The notes under the pieces are model-generated. The model was given only the letters and a program-made list of their open reading frames with translations. It did not search any database and was not told the origin of the DNA. Below, in pieces: positions 11,601 through 22,434 of a stretch of 64,000 bases of DNA. Numbering within the stretch: position 1 is the first letter of the stretch; the number at the start of each line of letters is the position of its first letter. Both the position numbers and the translations under genes were made by a program. Where the stretch lies: assembly GCA_028023455.1 (NCBI GenBank), contig JAQFVV010000350.1:124001-188000 (forward strand), in the 5' to 3' direction. The DNA comes from Epiperipatus broadwayi. Its lineage: Eukaryota; Onychophora; Udeonychophora; Euonychophora; Peripatidae.

Positions 11601-13400
11601 AAATATAAAATTGGTGAGAGAGGTGCGAGAGGGGACAAAATGGCAAGATCAAAATAATTTTATATGCAAATATTAATATAAATATATATATATATATTGA
11701 AAGTTAAAAGAATAGATAAGTAATATATAAAAAAAACCAGCAATGATAGGAATCATAAATAATCAGGCAGATAATGTTAAAGAGGACTGTAGTGTGGAGT
11801 GTGGAGATCGAATGAGCACACTGATCAAATAAAAAAAAAACAAATTGAAAAGTATTTATTAACTAAAAGAGATAATAAAATGGTTGTAATATACTATTAT
11901 TCAAGAAATATAAAATTAAAGAGGGTAAATGTGTACAAGAGCAAGAGTGAAAATAGAAGCTCAAAATAAAGAATTAGAAAAAGTTTCCAGTGAAGAACAG
12001 CAACAAAACCAAATCGAAAAAAGAAGTATTAAATAAGCCAGAAAACAGTGACATCATGATTCTGATAAATAAAATGTTTGAAGAACTTAAAAAACAAAAT
12101 GATGAATTGAAAAATCAACAAAATAAAACAGTTGAAAAACTTGAACAAACAGCTGAAGCCAGTAAAAAAACAAACTGAAGAACTTAAAAATCAATAAAAA
12201 AAACAGCTAAAGAAAGTAAAAAAAAACAAAATAATGAAACAAATATAAAATTGGAAAAAATGGACAATGAGTAAAAGTCAATGCAAACAAAAAATTACAA
12301 AGTCAAGCTGAAATGCTTGGAAAATTAGAACAGCAAATTAAGTCAGGGTATGAGAAATTGAAAGAAAAAATTACAATAGAAATCAGTGGAAATGTAAAGT
12401 AGGTTGAAAGCCAAATAAAGACAGCTTATCAGAAAATTGAAAAAATTAAAATAGTACAAGAAGAAAAAATAGAGCTGTTACAGGAGGTAGTAACAAAACA
12501 AACTAGAGAATAAAGGGATAGTAGAGAATATGAGGGTTGAAATAAATAATTTAGCTGATAAGATAGATAAAATCAGGTTTAAAAGTAGGTAAAATGAAAC
12601 ACAAAGAAATTGGAAAAATTAATGTTAGTAATTGTGAGCAGAGGAGATTGAATCTGCAAGTAATAATCCTCCAATAGTGAACCAATTTCTAAAGATAATA
12701 TTTTCAGGTTACATAGAGGAGACTCCCACAGAACATATTAGCAGCTTGAAATGATACTTTATATTGAACCAGATAAGTAAGGAGGCCATGATCACTATGG
12801 TCTGCAGCCTCTGGAAAGTACTAGGCATGTTGGGACTCTCTATTTAAAAACCCAATAATCTTTCATGAATATAAACAAGCTTCACTACCTAGCTATTGGA
12901 GCAAAGAGTGTCAGGAAAATATTAGGCACCAGGGATCACATAATAAATGATGATATGGTGAGCCTTTCACCCCATCTTCTGAAGTCGTGCAGACAAATTA
13001 TGTGTTTTAATGGCCAATCCATTGTCTGAACAATAAATTATTAGAATAGTGTGTCATATAATGTCAAACAAATGCTCATCTGAACACAAAGAAAAACTAT
13101 TGAGCAGATGGTGGAATTACTGAGTGTTTTTGATAGCACCAGACCTAGTTACAAGCCATTGATCAGAGATTTAAACCCCAACCAAAAGAATCAATGATAA
13201 ATGCAATGAAATTTAGCCCTAGAAGAAATTCTTAAAGTGGATACAGAAAAAGACAATTTTCCCATAGTCCTGAAAGAATAAAAATCTTCAGATGAATGGG
13301 AAGGGTCTCAGATCTCACTCAGCCAAAACAATATGAAAAACCAAGGGGTGATTCACAATCCCCCTGCATGAATGGCTATTCCATAAAATATATATTAAAA
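11600..13400 (+). pseudogene. Decayed gag-like coiled-coil region of a retroelement
   Basis: From about 11935 several overlapping frames encode Lys/Glu/Gln-rich helical sequence (for example 11990-12178, with heptad-like KKQNDELKNQQNKTVEKLEQ), continuing with stops to about 12520. It is followed at 12690-12830 by a block like 'FSGYIEETPTEHISSLK..YFILNQISKEA', which has the look of a capsid domain. A purine-rich stretch TTGGTGAGAGAGGTGCGAGA at 11611-11630 could be a primer-binding or leader region. Arthropod and other invertebrate gypsy gag proteins often start with such a coiled coil. Reading is by eye and weak, and the region is interrupted many times. Confidence 0.35.
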
Positions 13401-14390
13401 AAAACCATCTGATGAAAACTAAATTAGCAATCAGATGGACTCTCATAGTTGATTTAGAAAAATGATTTTGGATTACATAATATGAAAATGATTTAAAATA
13501 AAAATGTTTTCAATGAAAAGAAGAAATAAAAATTATTTGCATCCAAATAAGTTTTTTAAAAAGAAAATAAATTTACATAATAATTATAATTTAATGACAT
13601 CCAAGAGTTTATGAGTTATCCAGTTTATAAGTCTGTGGTTTAAACACAATAGAGCATGAAAAAGTCAATAGTTATAAATATATTAAAATATAGCATATGC
13701 AAAGTGAAAAATAAAAAAATAATTATTAAACATAAAAGAAAGAAAAAAATAATAAATATTAGACATTAGAAAATAATCAGAATCATAACATTTATTCCTG
13801 TACATGTTGAGCGATGATGAGTATAAAAATTATATATTGAGTCATGTTTGCATATTTACAAGTAGGAATTCCTTATCGTATTTTGTGTTTGGTTAAACTA
13901 TTTCTTCACAAGACATTTATCTGCAGATGGGTTTGTGTGTCAAGTCTGTTTATGATAATGGTGTGCCAGTAGAGAAAAGTCTTGGCATCATTAACAGTGT
14001 AGCTGGAAGCAAAATCCCCAGCATGTTAATAAAAAATATAAGCTGAATGTGCAGTAGTCCTGCCATTTGCAGATTTCAAGTCCATGTTTTTCAACAATAG
14101 TGCACAAAATTTGGCCCAAGCTGTAGTCACATCTTTAAAAGATTAGATGTAGTTTGATCAATGCAGAATCAATCTCTCTGTGTGTTATATAAAGTTATTA
14201 TGTGAATGCCTAGGGAAGCAAGTGTTACAGTATTACTCCTAAACTAGGAGGGAGATGTGTCATATGTATATATGTGTTATATAAAATTTTTTAAAAATAA
14301 AATTTAGAAAGAAAAAAAATATGAAAAAAATTTAAAAACTGAAACACACAGGCTTATTATATACCTGTGTTTATATATGTAATATATAGG
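13401..14390. other. AT-rich spacer, no gene seen
   Basis: No coding region. The patch 13900-14260 is somewhat less AT-rich but carries no recognised frame. Confidence 0.5.
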
Positions 14391-14394
14391 GTAT

Positions 14395-14630
14395 ATGAGC
14401 ACAGACTTTCACATGACCCACTAGTCTCTCCACTATCATGTTGAAAAAATAAATAATCACCAATATACGTATTTCATGCTAAACCAGCAATCATCAGTTG
14501 GTCCAGATTATCATCTCTACACATATATGCTAGAAGTGCTCAGATATATATTAAGGTAGCCAATCCTCATACTTTAATGGACAGGCTTCAATCTACTCCA
14601 CACTCCAACTCTTCAACCATCCATCCAATT
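14395..14630 (-). repeat. Dispersed repeat R3, copy 1
   Basis: Shares a ~230-base stretch with 41940-42195 in opposite orientation. Shared words include TTTCATGCTAAACCAGCA, CAGATTATCATCTC and CATACTTTAATGGACAGGCT. Directly abuts R1 copy 2. Non-coding, class unknown. Confidence 0.8.
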
Positions 14631-14639
14631 GGAAATCTG

Positions 14640-15775
14640 ATGATGGAATGCTTAAGCACATTTCTTATTTTAGCTTATGCAATTTTTCTTTCAGCTGTCA
14701 TTTTTGTTAACTCTAGCCCAAAGTGCTTCTTCTGCCTCATATTTTAAAACAAATGCTTTATTATACCAGAATAAATTTGAACTTTTTTATATATATTAAA
14801 AATAATTCATTTGCAGCTCAATAATCAACTCTACTTTGATAATGTGGATTTATTGTTTTATTTTGGTTAATTATAATATTAGATTATTTTAGCTTAAGAA
14901 CATTTCTTGTTTTAGCTTACGCAATTTTTCTTTTGGCTTCTATTTTTGTATTTATTCAACAATACATTAGTTTACACACACTAAATTGGAATCTTTTATT
15001 GTTGTTGTTTTTTGGTTAAATATAATATTAGATTATTGTAGTTTAAACTTATTTTTTTCTTATGTTGCTTTATGCAATTTTACTTTCAGTGGTTTCTTAT
15101 GTTAATTCAAGTATATTTTAAAAGTAAAATACCTTACTATTGTTATTTTGTTTGGGGGATTGTAGTCACAAGATGAACTGCCATTCCTCATCCCAGTCAT
15201 TTTTTTATTAATATATTTGATATTTTAATTTTGATAGGTATTTGATTTTTTTTAAATTGAGCATTGTTCTAAAAAAAATTGTGTTTATTTGATTGTGGCA
15301 GCAATTTGATCTTCTGATCATGTGATTTTTGCTTTTTATTTTCAACCCAGACATTTCTAAATTTTTTTCCAAAGCAGCTATTTTCTAAATTTTAGTCTAC
15401 TTGATATTTTGATTTTTTTGGGTATTTGATTTTTTTTTAGATTTGATCTTATGGTTATATGATTTTTGTTTTTTATTTTCAACCTGGTCATTTTAAAATT
15501 ATTAATATGTTTTATATTTTGAATTCTAGAAGTATTCAATTTTTTTTTTGATTGAGCATAGTTCTACAAAAATTACACTTTAAAAAATGTTTTGATGGAA
15601 ATTGCAATTTTTTAACTAATTGTCAAAATAATTGGAGCACTCCCAATGGCAACTGCTTTATCTTACTTTATTTAGTGCTTAGTTGTGTCAATGGTGGTTT
15701 TAGTGTTTCAATTAAAAACTAAAATGGTGGAAAACACACTCTAAACCAGTACCCAATTTTTTTATAAGGTATTGA
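14640..15775 (-). repeat. Compound repeat R1, copy 2 (inverted)
   Basis: Reverse complement matches 5590-6740 in the same order of sub-blocks, including GGTACTGGTTTAGAGTG at its start (15738-15754), the GATCAAAT...GCTGCCACAATCAAA block and the AAAATTGCATAAGCTAAAA blocks. It lacks the last one or two sub-repeats of copy 1 and stops where R3 begins. Non-coding. Confidence 0.8.
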
Positions 15776-15779
15776 CTGA

Positions 15780-16660
15780 TCAAATAATGTAGATGGCATT
15801 TTAAAATTTTTATATTACTTAAATGACATTTGAAAACTAAAAAAAAAACTAAATTTTATCTAATATCTCTTAAATGCATTAACCATTGAGAGTTAATTTA
15901 TTCATTTTTACAAAGTTTATTTTCAATGAATTCTGGTGTGGACTAGATAACAGATTTATAATAAAAATGAATTATAAAAGATAGTAGATTGAATATAGCA
16001 CAGTTTCTTAATAATTTTCTTTATGAACAAAACAATTGTTTCTCTTATTTTCTTACCACCTATTTCTATATTATTGTATAAGTGCTCATACTTACCTTCA
16101 TTATTTTTAATATATATCATTTGAGCGATTAGTATATATATATATATATATATAGTTTGTTTTTTTCTTTTTAGTCTAACAAAATGACTAACTATGAAGT
16201 TCTAAAACATTTTCTAATATTTTTTTAAATCGGCAATATTTACTAGTAAAAATGATTTTAAATCACTAAATATTTTTCTAAGATGCTAATAAAATTTGTT
16301 TTAATCGTTAATAAAACACTAATTCATTATGAGTTGAAAAGCTGGATTATAAGAAAGAATCTACAAATTAGAATTGTTTAACACTTTAAATTAAAGACTG
16401 ATTTCTTTTTAAAAAAAGAAAATTTCATTTAAATATATAAATCCTTGAAATATAATGAATTATTTGCAACATTTTTTTCTTCTCCATAATAATCTTATCA
16501 GTAATAACACCAATTGATAGTATAATAACAGCAATGTCTTTATTCATATGTTTCAAGGGTATATGGTAGAATGGAGATCATTAAATACATCTATAAATTA
16601 ATATTCATTATAATTATAGTTGATATATGAACAATATCAAAATTAGAATATAAATAAATA
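15780..16660. other. AT-rich spacer; possible gene 3' region on minus strand
   Basis: Lies downstream of the MFSD6-like exon and should hold later exons if the gene is close-packed, but I found no segment that continues it. A minus-strand GAAGGTAAGTATG at about 16090-16102 resembles a strong splice donor without a convincing exon. A (TA)n run is at 16133-16155. Confidence 0.4.
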
Positions 16661-16683
16661 TGGAAATCAATAATATACTTTAC

Positions 16684-18087
16684 CTGCACTATAATGAAAA
16701 GTTCCCATAAGAGTTTGAAGTGTAGCAAGAGTTCCATGTAAAGCTATGTTTGCTGCATGAGAAACTGCAGAGACCATTAATAAATGAACTGAAAATGCTT
16801 CTAAGGCTTCAAACATCAATGCCATTTCTGGATAAGGTATAAAAGAATATCCAACAAAACGCACTCCATAAACTAAGAAAGCAAATGACATAATGTTAAA
16901 AGTTCCAATTTTTTTTATAATCTGTTGTGAGAAATAAATTGTTGGTATTGTTGGAAGATAACTAACCAATGCAGTTATTCCTAAAAGTGTTTTAGAAGCT
17001 CCTAATTCTAATAAAAACAAAAATAAAAAAGTCTCCATAAATCCCCAAGCAATACCAGCAATTAGTACAACTAAAAGAAACATTACCACTTCAACATTTT
17101 TAAATACTATCCCAATATTTTTCAATATATTTTTTGAAGGTATTTGAATTTCAATATCAAGAACCATAACAGCAATAAATGTAATAAAAATGAACACGAG
17201 GCATAAATAAAATGCTGGTGAATAATTTGTTTGACCATAATATTCACTTACTTTATCAACTAATACTCCAGTAAGTAATGGAGTTATGCTACAAGCTATT
17301 ACATCCCAAACTTTTTGTTCTCCAAAACTGTTTTTACTTCCTTTTATCATTGTGAATATGGCTGCATTTTGAAGAGAAAAGGCTGTACCAACAAACAGAC
17401 CAGTTGTGACTCGAATAAATAAATAAAGAAAAAATGTCAAAGTGTGCTGTTCAGGCATTTCTTTTTTATCACAAGTACATTCTCCACAGGTGTTAGTAAT
17501 ATTTACATCACAATCTATTTTACAATTAGATTTAGTCCACAAACATGTTATGTTATTGTAGGAAATATTATTATATAACCAATCACTTGATATATTTCCA
17601 AATATCATTGGCTTAGATAAAGTTAGTGAAATTGAGGAATTTACATTTTGGCAAAATTGTGTTGTAGGATTTGAAAAACAAAACATAAATGAAGATAAAA
17701 TACTATTATTTTCACATTTTAATTTACAATTTGATAGCATTATTGATTGTACAATTATGTTCAGAGGACATTTTTGGCAGAAAAATTTTGATAATGGATC
17801 TTCATGGAGAGGATTTTCATTTGTACAAGGTATACTTACTATGTTATGGCAGGAAGAAAATGTTACTGGAGGAATCCACAGAATAGAATAACATGTGATC
17901 CCCGAAAAAGCAATTGCAAATAATAGTATTTTTTTATAATCTCCTATTTTGTCAGATAAACATCCTAGAAGTGGTGATCCTGCTAAAGAAACTGCAGGTA
18001 ATAATGAATAAATAATTCCAGTTTGTCGAATAGTTATTCCTAGGGATTTCATATGAACAGTTAAATAAGGGAAAAGTGCAGCAATAG
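16684..18087 (-). CDS. MFSD6: MFSD6-like major facilitator transporter, main exon
   Basis: Exon of 1404 bases. The open frame reads through an internal Met at 18052, but the MFSD6-type TM1 core (AIAALFPYLTVHMKSLGIT) starts upstream of it. I therefore place the exon start at the AG acceptor 18089/18088 and its end at CAG|GTAAAG (16684/16683). Both borders are phase 1. Predicted order: TM1-2 with the MFS cytoplasmic motif LLGCLSDKIGDYKK, then a ~150-residue extracellular loop with 14 cysteines and about six N-glycosylation sequons, then about eight further hydrophobic segments, ending LQTLMGTFHYSA. This matches the MFSD6 family, multi-pass membrane proteins of uncertain substrate. The frame is intact, so it is likely functional. 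The remaining C-terminal segments must lie in exons not identified. Confidence 0.75.
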
Positions 18088-18838
18088 CTATAATAAATAC
18101 AGGTATATGTTATAACAAAATTTTCAGTGATAAAAAGACATAGTTAAAACAAGCTTTAGGTCACATCCAGTAACTTGCCATTGGAAATAATTTTTCATGG
18201 CCTGAACAAAAAGGATCTGGTATTGCACAATTGTGATCTACTGTCTATAAAAAAATTTACAAAAGTGACTTTTAGTGAATGTATGCTAGAGAACTGTTGC
18301 AAAAAATTCTAAAGTAATTTTTATTCAGTACTTTTTATCTGAAATTTTGATTAGTTAAAAATCTTTTTTAAAAAAACGAATGAAAAAATTACAAAATGTA
18401 AAAATGAATGATACTTCATCAAAATATTTACATATTCTGTGCAGAATTTTCATTTTTTGTAAACATTTGCACAAACAGATAGTTTTATTCAGGTACAATC
18501 ATAAAAAAAAAGTTATTTCCATAGTTGAGGATTTTTCACTGATGTTTCCCCAAACCTGTTTTTATTTAATATATCTATACTATATCTATTCTAACTAATT
18601 AAATTTATATGCAAGCATATACTGGCAATCACTCAGAGAGTATGAAATTATGTAAATTAACTATATATAAAAATATGATATATGGAGTTCTATATATGCT
18701 TATTATCAAGCACACATATTTCAAAGGATACATATTTTAAACATATGTTATCGATGGTATATATTAGTTATAATAAAGTCATAAATAAAGAAGTTGGTAC
18801 CTAAATTATATATAATGCAGAACAGGGAAGTATATATG

Positions 18839-18848
18839 CATATATATA

Positions 18849-18898
<50 letters not shown>
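18839..18898. repeat. (AT)n microsatellite
   Basis: Nearly pure TA dinucleotide run next to the foldback repeat at 18905. Confidence 0.95.
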
Positions 18899-18904
18899 AA
18901 TTTT

Positions 18905-19165
18905 ACAAGAGTATGTAGATAATTATCAGCTATTATGGTAATAAATTTTGGTCTAAAACTATATTTATGACTCTGCTAAACCAGGCTTTCTAGAGAGTGT
19001 ATCCTTGCCAAAGCATGACTAATATTCACTTTAGTCATGCTTTGACAAAGATAAACTGTATCAAAAGCCTGGTTTCATGCTCTGACAAAGATACACCACA
19101 TCGAAAGTCTGGTTTAGCAAAATAACAAATATTGTTTTAGACACATACTCTCGTAAAATGTATTT
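18905..19165. repeat. Foldback repeat with ~40-base units
   Basis: Outer words TTTTACAAGAGTATGT (18901-18916) and ACATACTCTCGTAAAA (19143-19158) are inverted copies. Inside, a ~40-base unit (CATGCTYTGACAAAGATA...AAGYCTGGTTT) occurs twice in tandem at about 19035-19117 and once inverted at about 18980-19018. Non-coding; a small inverted-repeat element. Confidence 0.75.
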
Positions 19166-20939
19166 TATTACATATTATCTATGGTATATACATATATTAT
19201 AATTTATTCTTACACATATATTGTTAATGCAAATATTTTTAGCAATCTTAAGAACATAGTTAAATTAAAATTTCCATTCAACATTTTTATCCAAATTTTA
19301 AAATAGAACATTTGCATAAAGCAATATTACATATAAGATCTAACATGGATAATGAATAATTGGGATATATCATTTAGATATGTGTTAATGTCTTAGAACT
19401 AATAAATTATCATCTTACAAGGATGCATGAATTCAACTATTGAAGCTGAACATTTCTCTACAATTCACGTAAAATAAATTTCAATGTATTTATCTATTTT
19501 CTTTTCTGTTGGAAAGATAGTAGAAAAATTCTTGTTAATTGAAGGTTTGACATAATTTTTGAATATTATTTAAACGAAAATTTTAATGGTTATCAATTTC
19601 AGGTATTTATTTATTTAATTATTTTGTTGTTATTATTTGAATTTTTTTATTATTATTAAATATCAAAGAAATTTACGTTTCTTATATATTATTTATTTAT
19701 ACATATTTCTTTAATATCTGTAGCACATCTGAAGAGCAAAGATTATTTGGGAAATCTATATAGTGAGAAAGAATGTTTTATTGTGATAAGACAGAATTGA
19801 GATAAGAGAAGTACTGATAATATATGGAATATCTTTCATTTTTTAAAAAAAATATATACACTTCTCCTTGAAAAATATTTGCATGAATAAAACTGATTTT
19901 TAATATCTGTTTATTTTAATTTTGCAGCATTATACATTAATAAGTTATTAAATTCTACAATTACTTTCAGATTATATTAGATAATTCTAAGAGGTTCTTT
20001 CCTAAATTGTTTTCTGGTATCTTTTTTTTTTTTTTTAGAAAAATTAGGATTTCATACAACTTATTCTGGTTATAAGTTCACTATTTATTTATATGCCAGT
20101 AATTCTTCATTAGTAATTTTCACTAATAGATAACATACAATGGTCTTTTTTTTCCATGGTGATTTTTTCTCCCAAACAGAAAGCTTCAGTAAGCTTCTTT
20201 AGACATGATGATTAATTGCTTGTGAGTAAATTGGATTTATCCATAATTCATGGTGCAATGTTTCAGTCACGCATATCTATTGAACTGATGGCAGAAATAC
20301 TAGGTTCCACATGGCTAAGCCATAAAAAATTGTAATAATATTAACAACTTCATGCAATTGATTCTCTAGTATTTTTATGACTAACTTTATTATCAGCACT
20401 AAATCTAAATTCAGCAACCTAACATATTAAAAAATTTCATCTGATCTGAAAGTGAACTAATTTCAGAAAAACTAATTATATTCATAAAGCTTATTCTTTT
20501 ATATCCCTCTGTTCATTACTTTAATTCAATAATTTTCAAAACTACATGACATGTTATTCTGTTTCTCTAATGATAACATTATGCTTATCAGTCTATTGAA
20601 GCTATATACATGAACATCTGCATATAATTGCTTTAGTGTAAAATAAATGTTAAAACTCTTTTTTAATATTAATAAGAGTGCATAAATATGATCAGTCAAA
20701 TGTAATTTTATTTTATAGCTTTAGTTTAACCAGATAAGAATTAGTATAGTTAAGGTAATGAATATATATAAGATACTACAGAGGTGCAGAAATTACATTT
20801 ATTTCAAATCAAAACATTTTCTGGTAAAAGCATAATTAGCATTCATTAAAGTACACAAACAAATTAGTTAATTTCACTAAATGGTTAAGGCTGGCATTGG
20901 AGTGAGATATTTTTTATTTTAATAGTAGCAGGCCATGTA

Positions 20940-21470
20940 TGTACTAATAAACATATGTTCAACTGGGAAAACTCAAAAATATTGGCTAGAGATGAAAAGG
21001 TACAAAGAAGAAAATTTAAAGATGTTGCTCACATGATAATGGTAAACAATTCCATAAGTCAACCTAAAGTGATTATATATAATGTACAAAAATCACTAAT
21101 CAACTTTGCTCTTAAGAAGGAAAAATGGAGAAATACGGGAGGAACCCCATAGATAAGTATATAAAATTTCTAATGACTGTTGCCTTTGGCAGGAAGACTC
21201 AATTGCTTAGAGTGTTGTCTTAAAATTCAATAATCTAAGGGTCAAGATTTGAGTCCCAAAGAGGGGAGAATAATACCTCTTGAAACATTGTGCATATAAT
21301 AACCTGTTTGATGTGCTGTTATTAGCAATTGAATGTATTTAGAATATTTAAATAAAGTTATTTTTTTTCTAAAGATGTTCAATACTCATATTACATGATG
21401 GAAATAGTCCAAACAATAAATACAACTAAAACACCATCCTCACAAAGCTTTAGGAAAACACTAAGTATTC
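20940..21470 (+). repeat. tRNA-like repeat with upstream module, copy 4
   Basis: Matches one arm of the 8521-9570 palindrome: upstream module (AATCAACTTTGCTCTTA... at ~21095), then a tRNA-like head (GACTCAATTGCTTAGAG, worn B box GATTTGAGTCCC), then body GAATAATACCTCTTGAAACA and tail ATGATGGAAATAGTCCAA...CTTTAGGAAA. The 65-codon frame at 20955-21152 lies in the upstream module and is not conserved as a gene as far as I can tell. Confidence 0.7.
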
Positions 21471-21489
21471 GGTAAGGACCCAATACTAT

Positions 21490-22045
21490 ATCAAACTTTA
21501 GACATTATGAAAAATTAGATCTAAAGCTGGTCAAAGTAAAACATCTCTTAACTTTCCTATGTAAATGTAAATCTGAAGGTATAATTCCTAAAGGTTTACA
21601 ACTAAAATCTCCAATTCCCTCTCAGAGAACAGAAAATTACTCAGAGAGCAAGTGAAGCTCCATTAAGAGAAAGAATTCATGCTCAAAAGTTTTCTGAATA
21701 TCAAACATTGCATTCTATTAATAATGTAAAATGTTTCTAAATAAAAAACTTATTGATGAAACCTACACAAGAGTTTCTCAAGTAGTAAAAAAAATCATAT
21801 TTTATATTGTATTACATGGAATAATAAAAGAGGACCAAAAAAAGAAACTTGCTAACCTACATGGGCATATCAAAAATCATAATGTACCCAGCAATATACC
21901 AGCTTCATCTGTTAAAAATCTCAGTTTTAAACATCTAACAGATACTGAAATTTCTGCTCTTGAAAGAGGATTAAACTTTGTCATAACGTCATCTAATATC
22001 CCTTTATTAGGTATAATGTCTATTGTAAAAGCTAAACAAATATAA
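21490..22045 (+). pseudogene. Penelope-like element fragment (N-terminal region)
   Basis: Three frames joined by two shifts encode sequence like the region before the RT of Penelope-like elements. From about 21497: a 'LDLKLVKVKHLLTFLCKCKS' helix followed by EGIIPKGLQLKSP, the 'IPKGL' motif of these proteins. Then 21731-22045 gives VKNLSFKHLTDTEISALERG and LNFV, the 'VNLS..LT..E...L.KGL.F' motif. A frame break falls at about 21652 and another near 21730. RT palm and GIY-YIG domains are absent. It lies in the sense opposite to the host gene, within its intron. Family call is from motif memory only; other retroelements share the 'F..KC...G.IPKGL' pattern. Confidence 0.5.
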
Positions 22046-22314
22046 TACTAACTAATATTAATTGTTAAAACCTTCTTTTGAAAGTATATTTTTTATAAAT
22101 ATAATTTAAGGTTCTATTTTTTATTTATTTAAAATAATGACAAAAATATAATGGGTTATAAAATTTAAGCAAAGTTTGATGTTTAACTTATTTACCAATA
22201 ACAATTTTGAATATAAGATTTAGATATAGTACTTGCATAATTTACTAGTTAATCTACTTGATAAAAATAACTACAAACAATCACAACATGCATATATTTA
22301 TATATAATATTTAC

Positions 22315-22434
22315 CTGAATTAAAGAAATATATCATTACTTTTAATGAAAGAAGTTTTTTGTTAACTGTTAATGCACTTTTTAACCGCTCTCTGATAGTA
22401 GGTTTGGCCGTTGCTTCTGTCTCAGCATCTTCAT
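22315..22434 (-). CDS. MFSD6: MFSD6-like transporter, upstream 120-base exon
   Basis: Minus-strand exon from acceptor TTTGAG (22440-22435) to donor TTCAG|GTAAAT (22315/22314). It encodes about 40 residues: an acidic start DEDAETEATAKP, a basic stretch IRERLKSALTVNKKL, then LSLKVMIYFFNS, the beginning of TM1. It ends in phase 1, so its last G completes the Ala codon that opens the 18087 exon and continues straight into AIAALFPYLTV, as expected for MFSD6 proteins. An in-frame TGA directly upstream shows that this is not the first coding exon, unless the ATG at 22434 is used in another frame, which is unlikely. Too short to be seen by length-based gene finding. Confidence 0.65.

Larger units (their letters stand above)
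18088..22314 (-). other. Inferred phase-1 intron of the MFSD6-like gene
   Basis: Starts with GTAAAT at 22314 and ends with TATTTATTATAG at 18088. Length about 4.2 kb. It contains an AT microsatellite, a foldback repeat, a tRNA-derived repeat and a Penelope-like fragment, listed separately. The rest is AT-rich with no coding signal. Confidence 0.65.

Noticed and set aside
16433-16560. Next exon of the MFSD6-like gene on the minus strand
   Set aside because: An acceptor-like TTTATAG and a ~50-codon frame exist, but the phase and residues do not continue the transporter (a Gly-rich membrane segment is expected).
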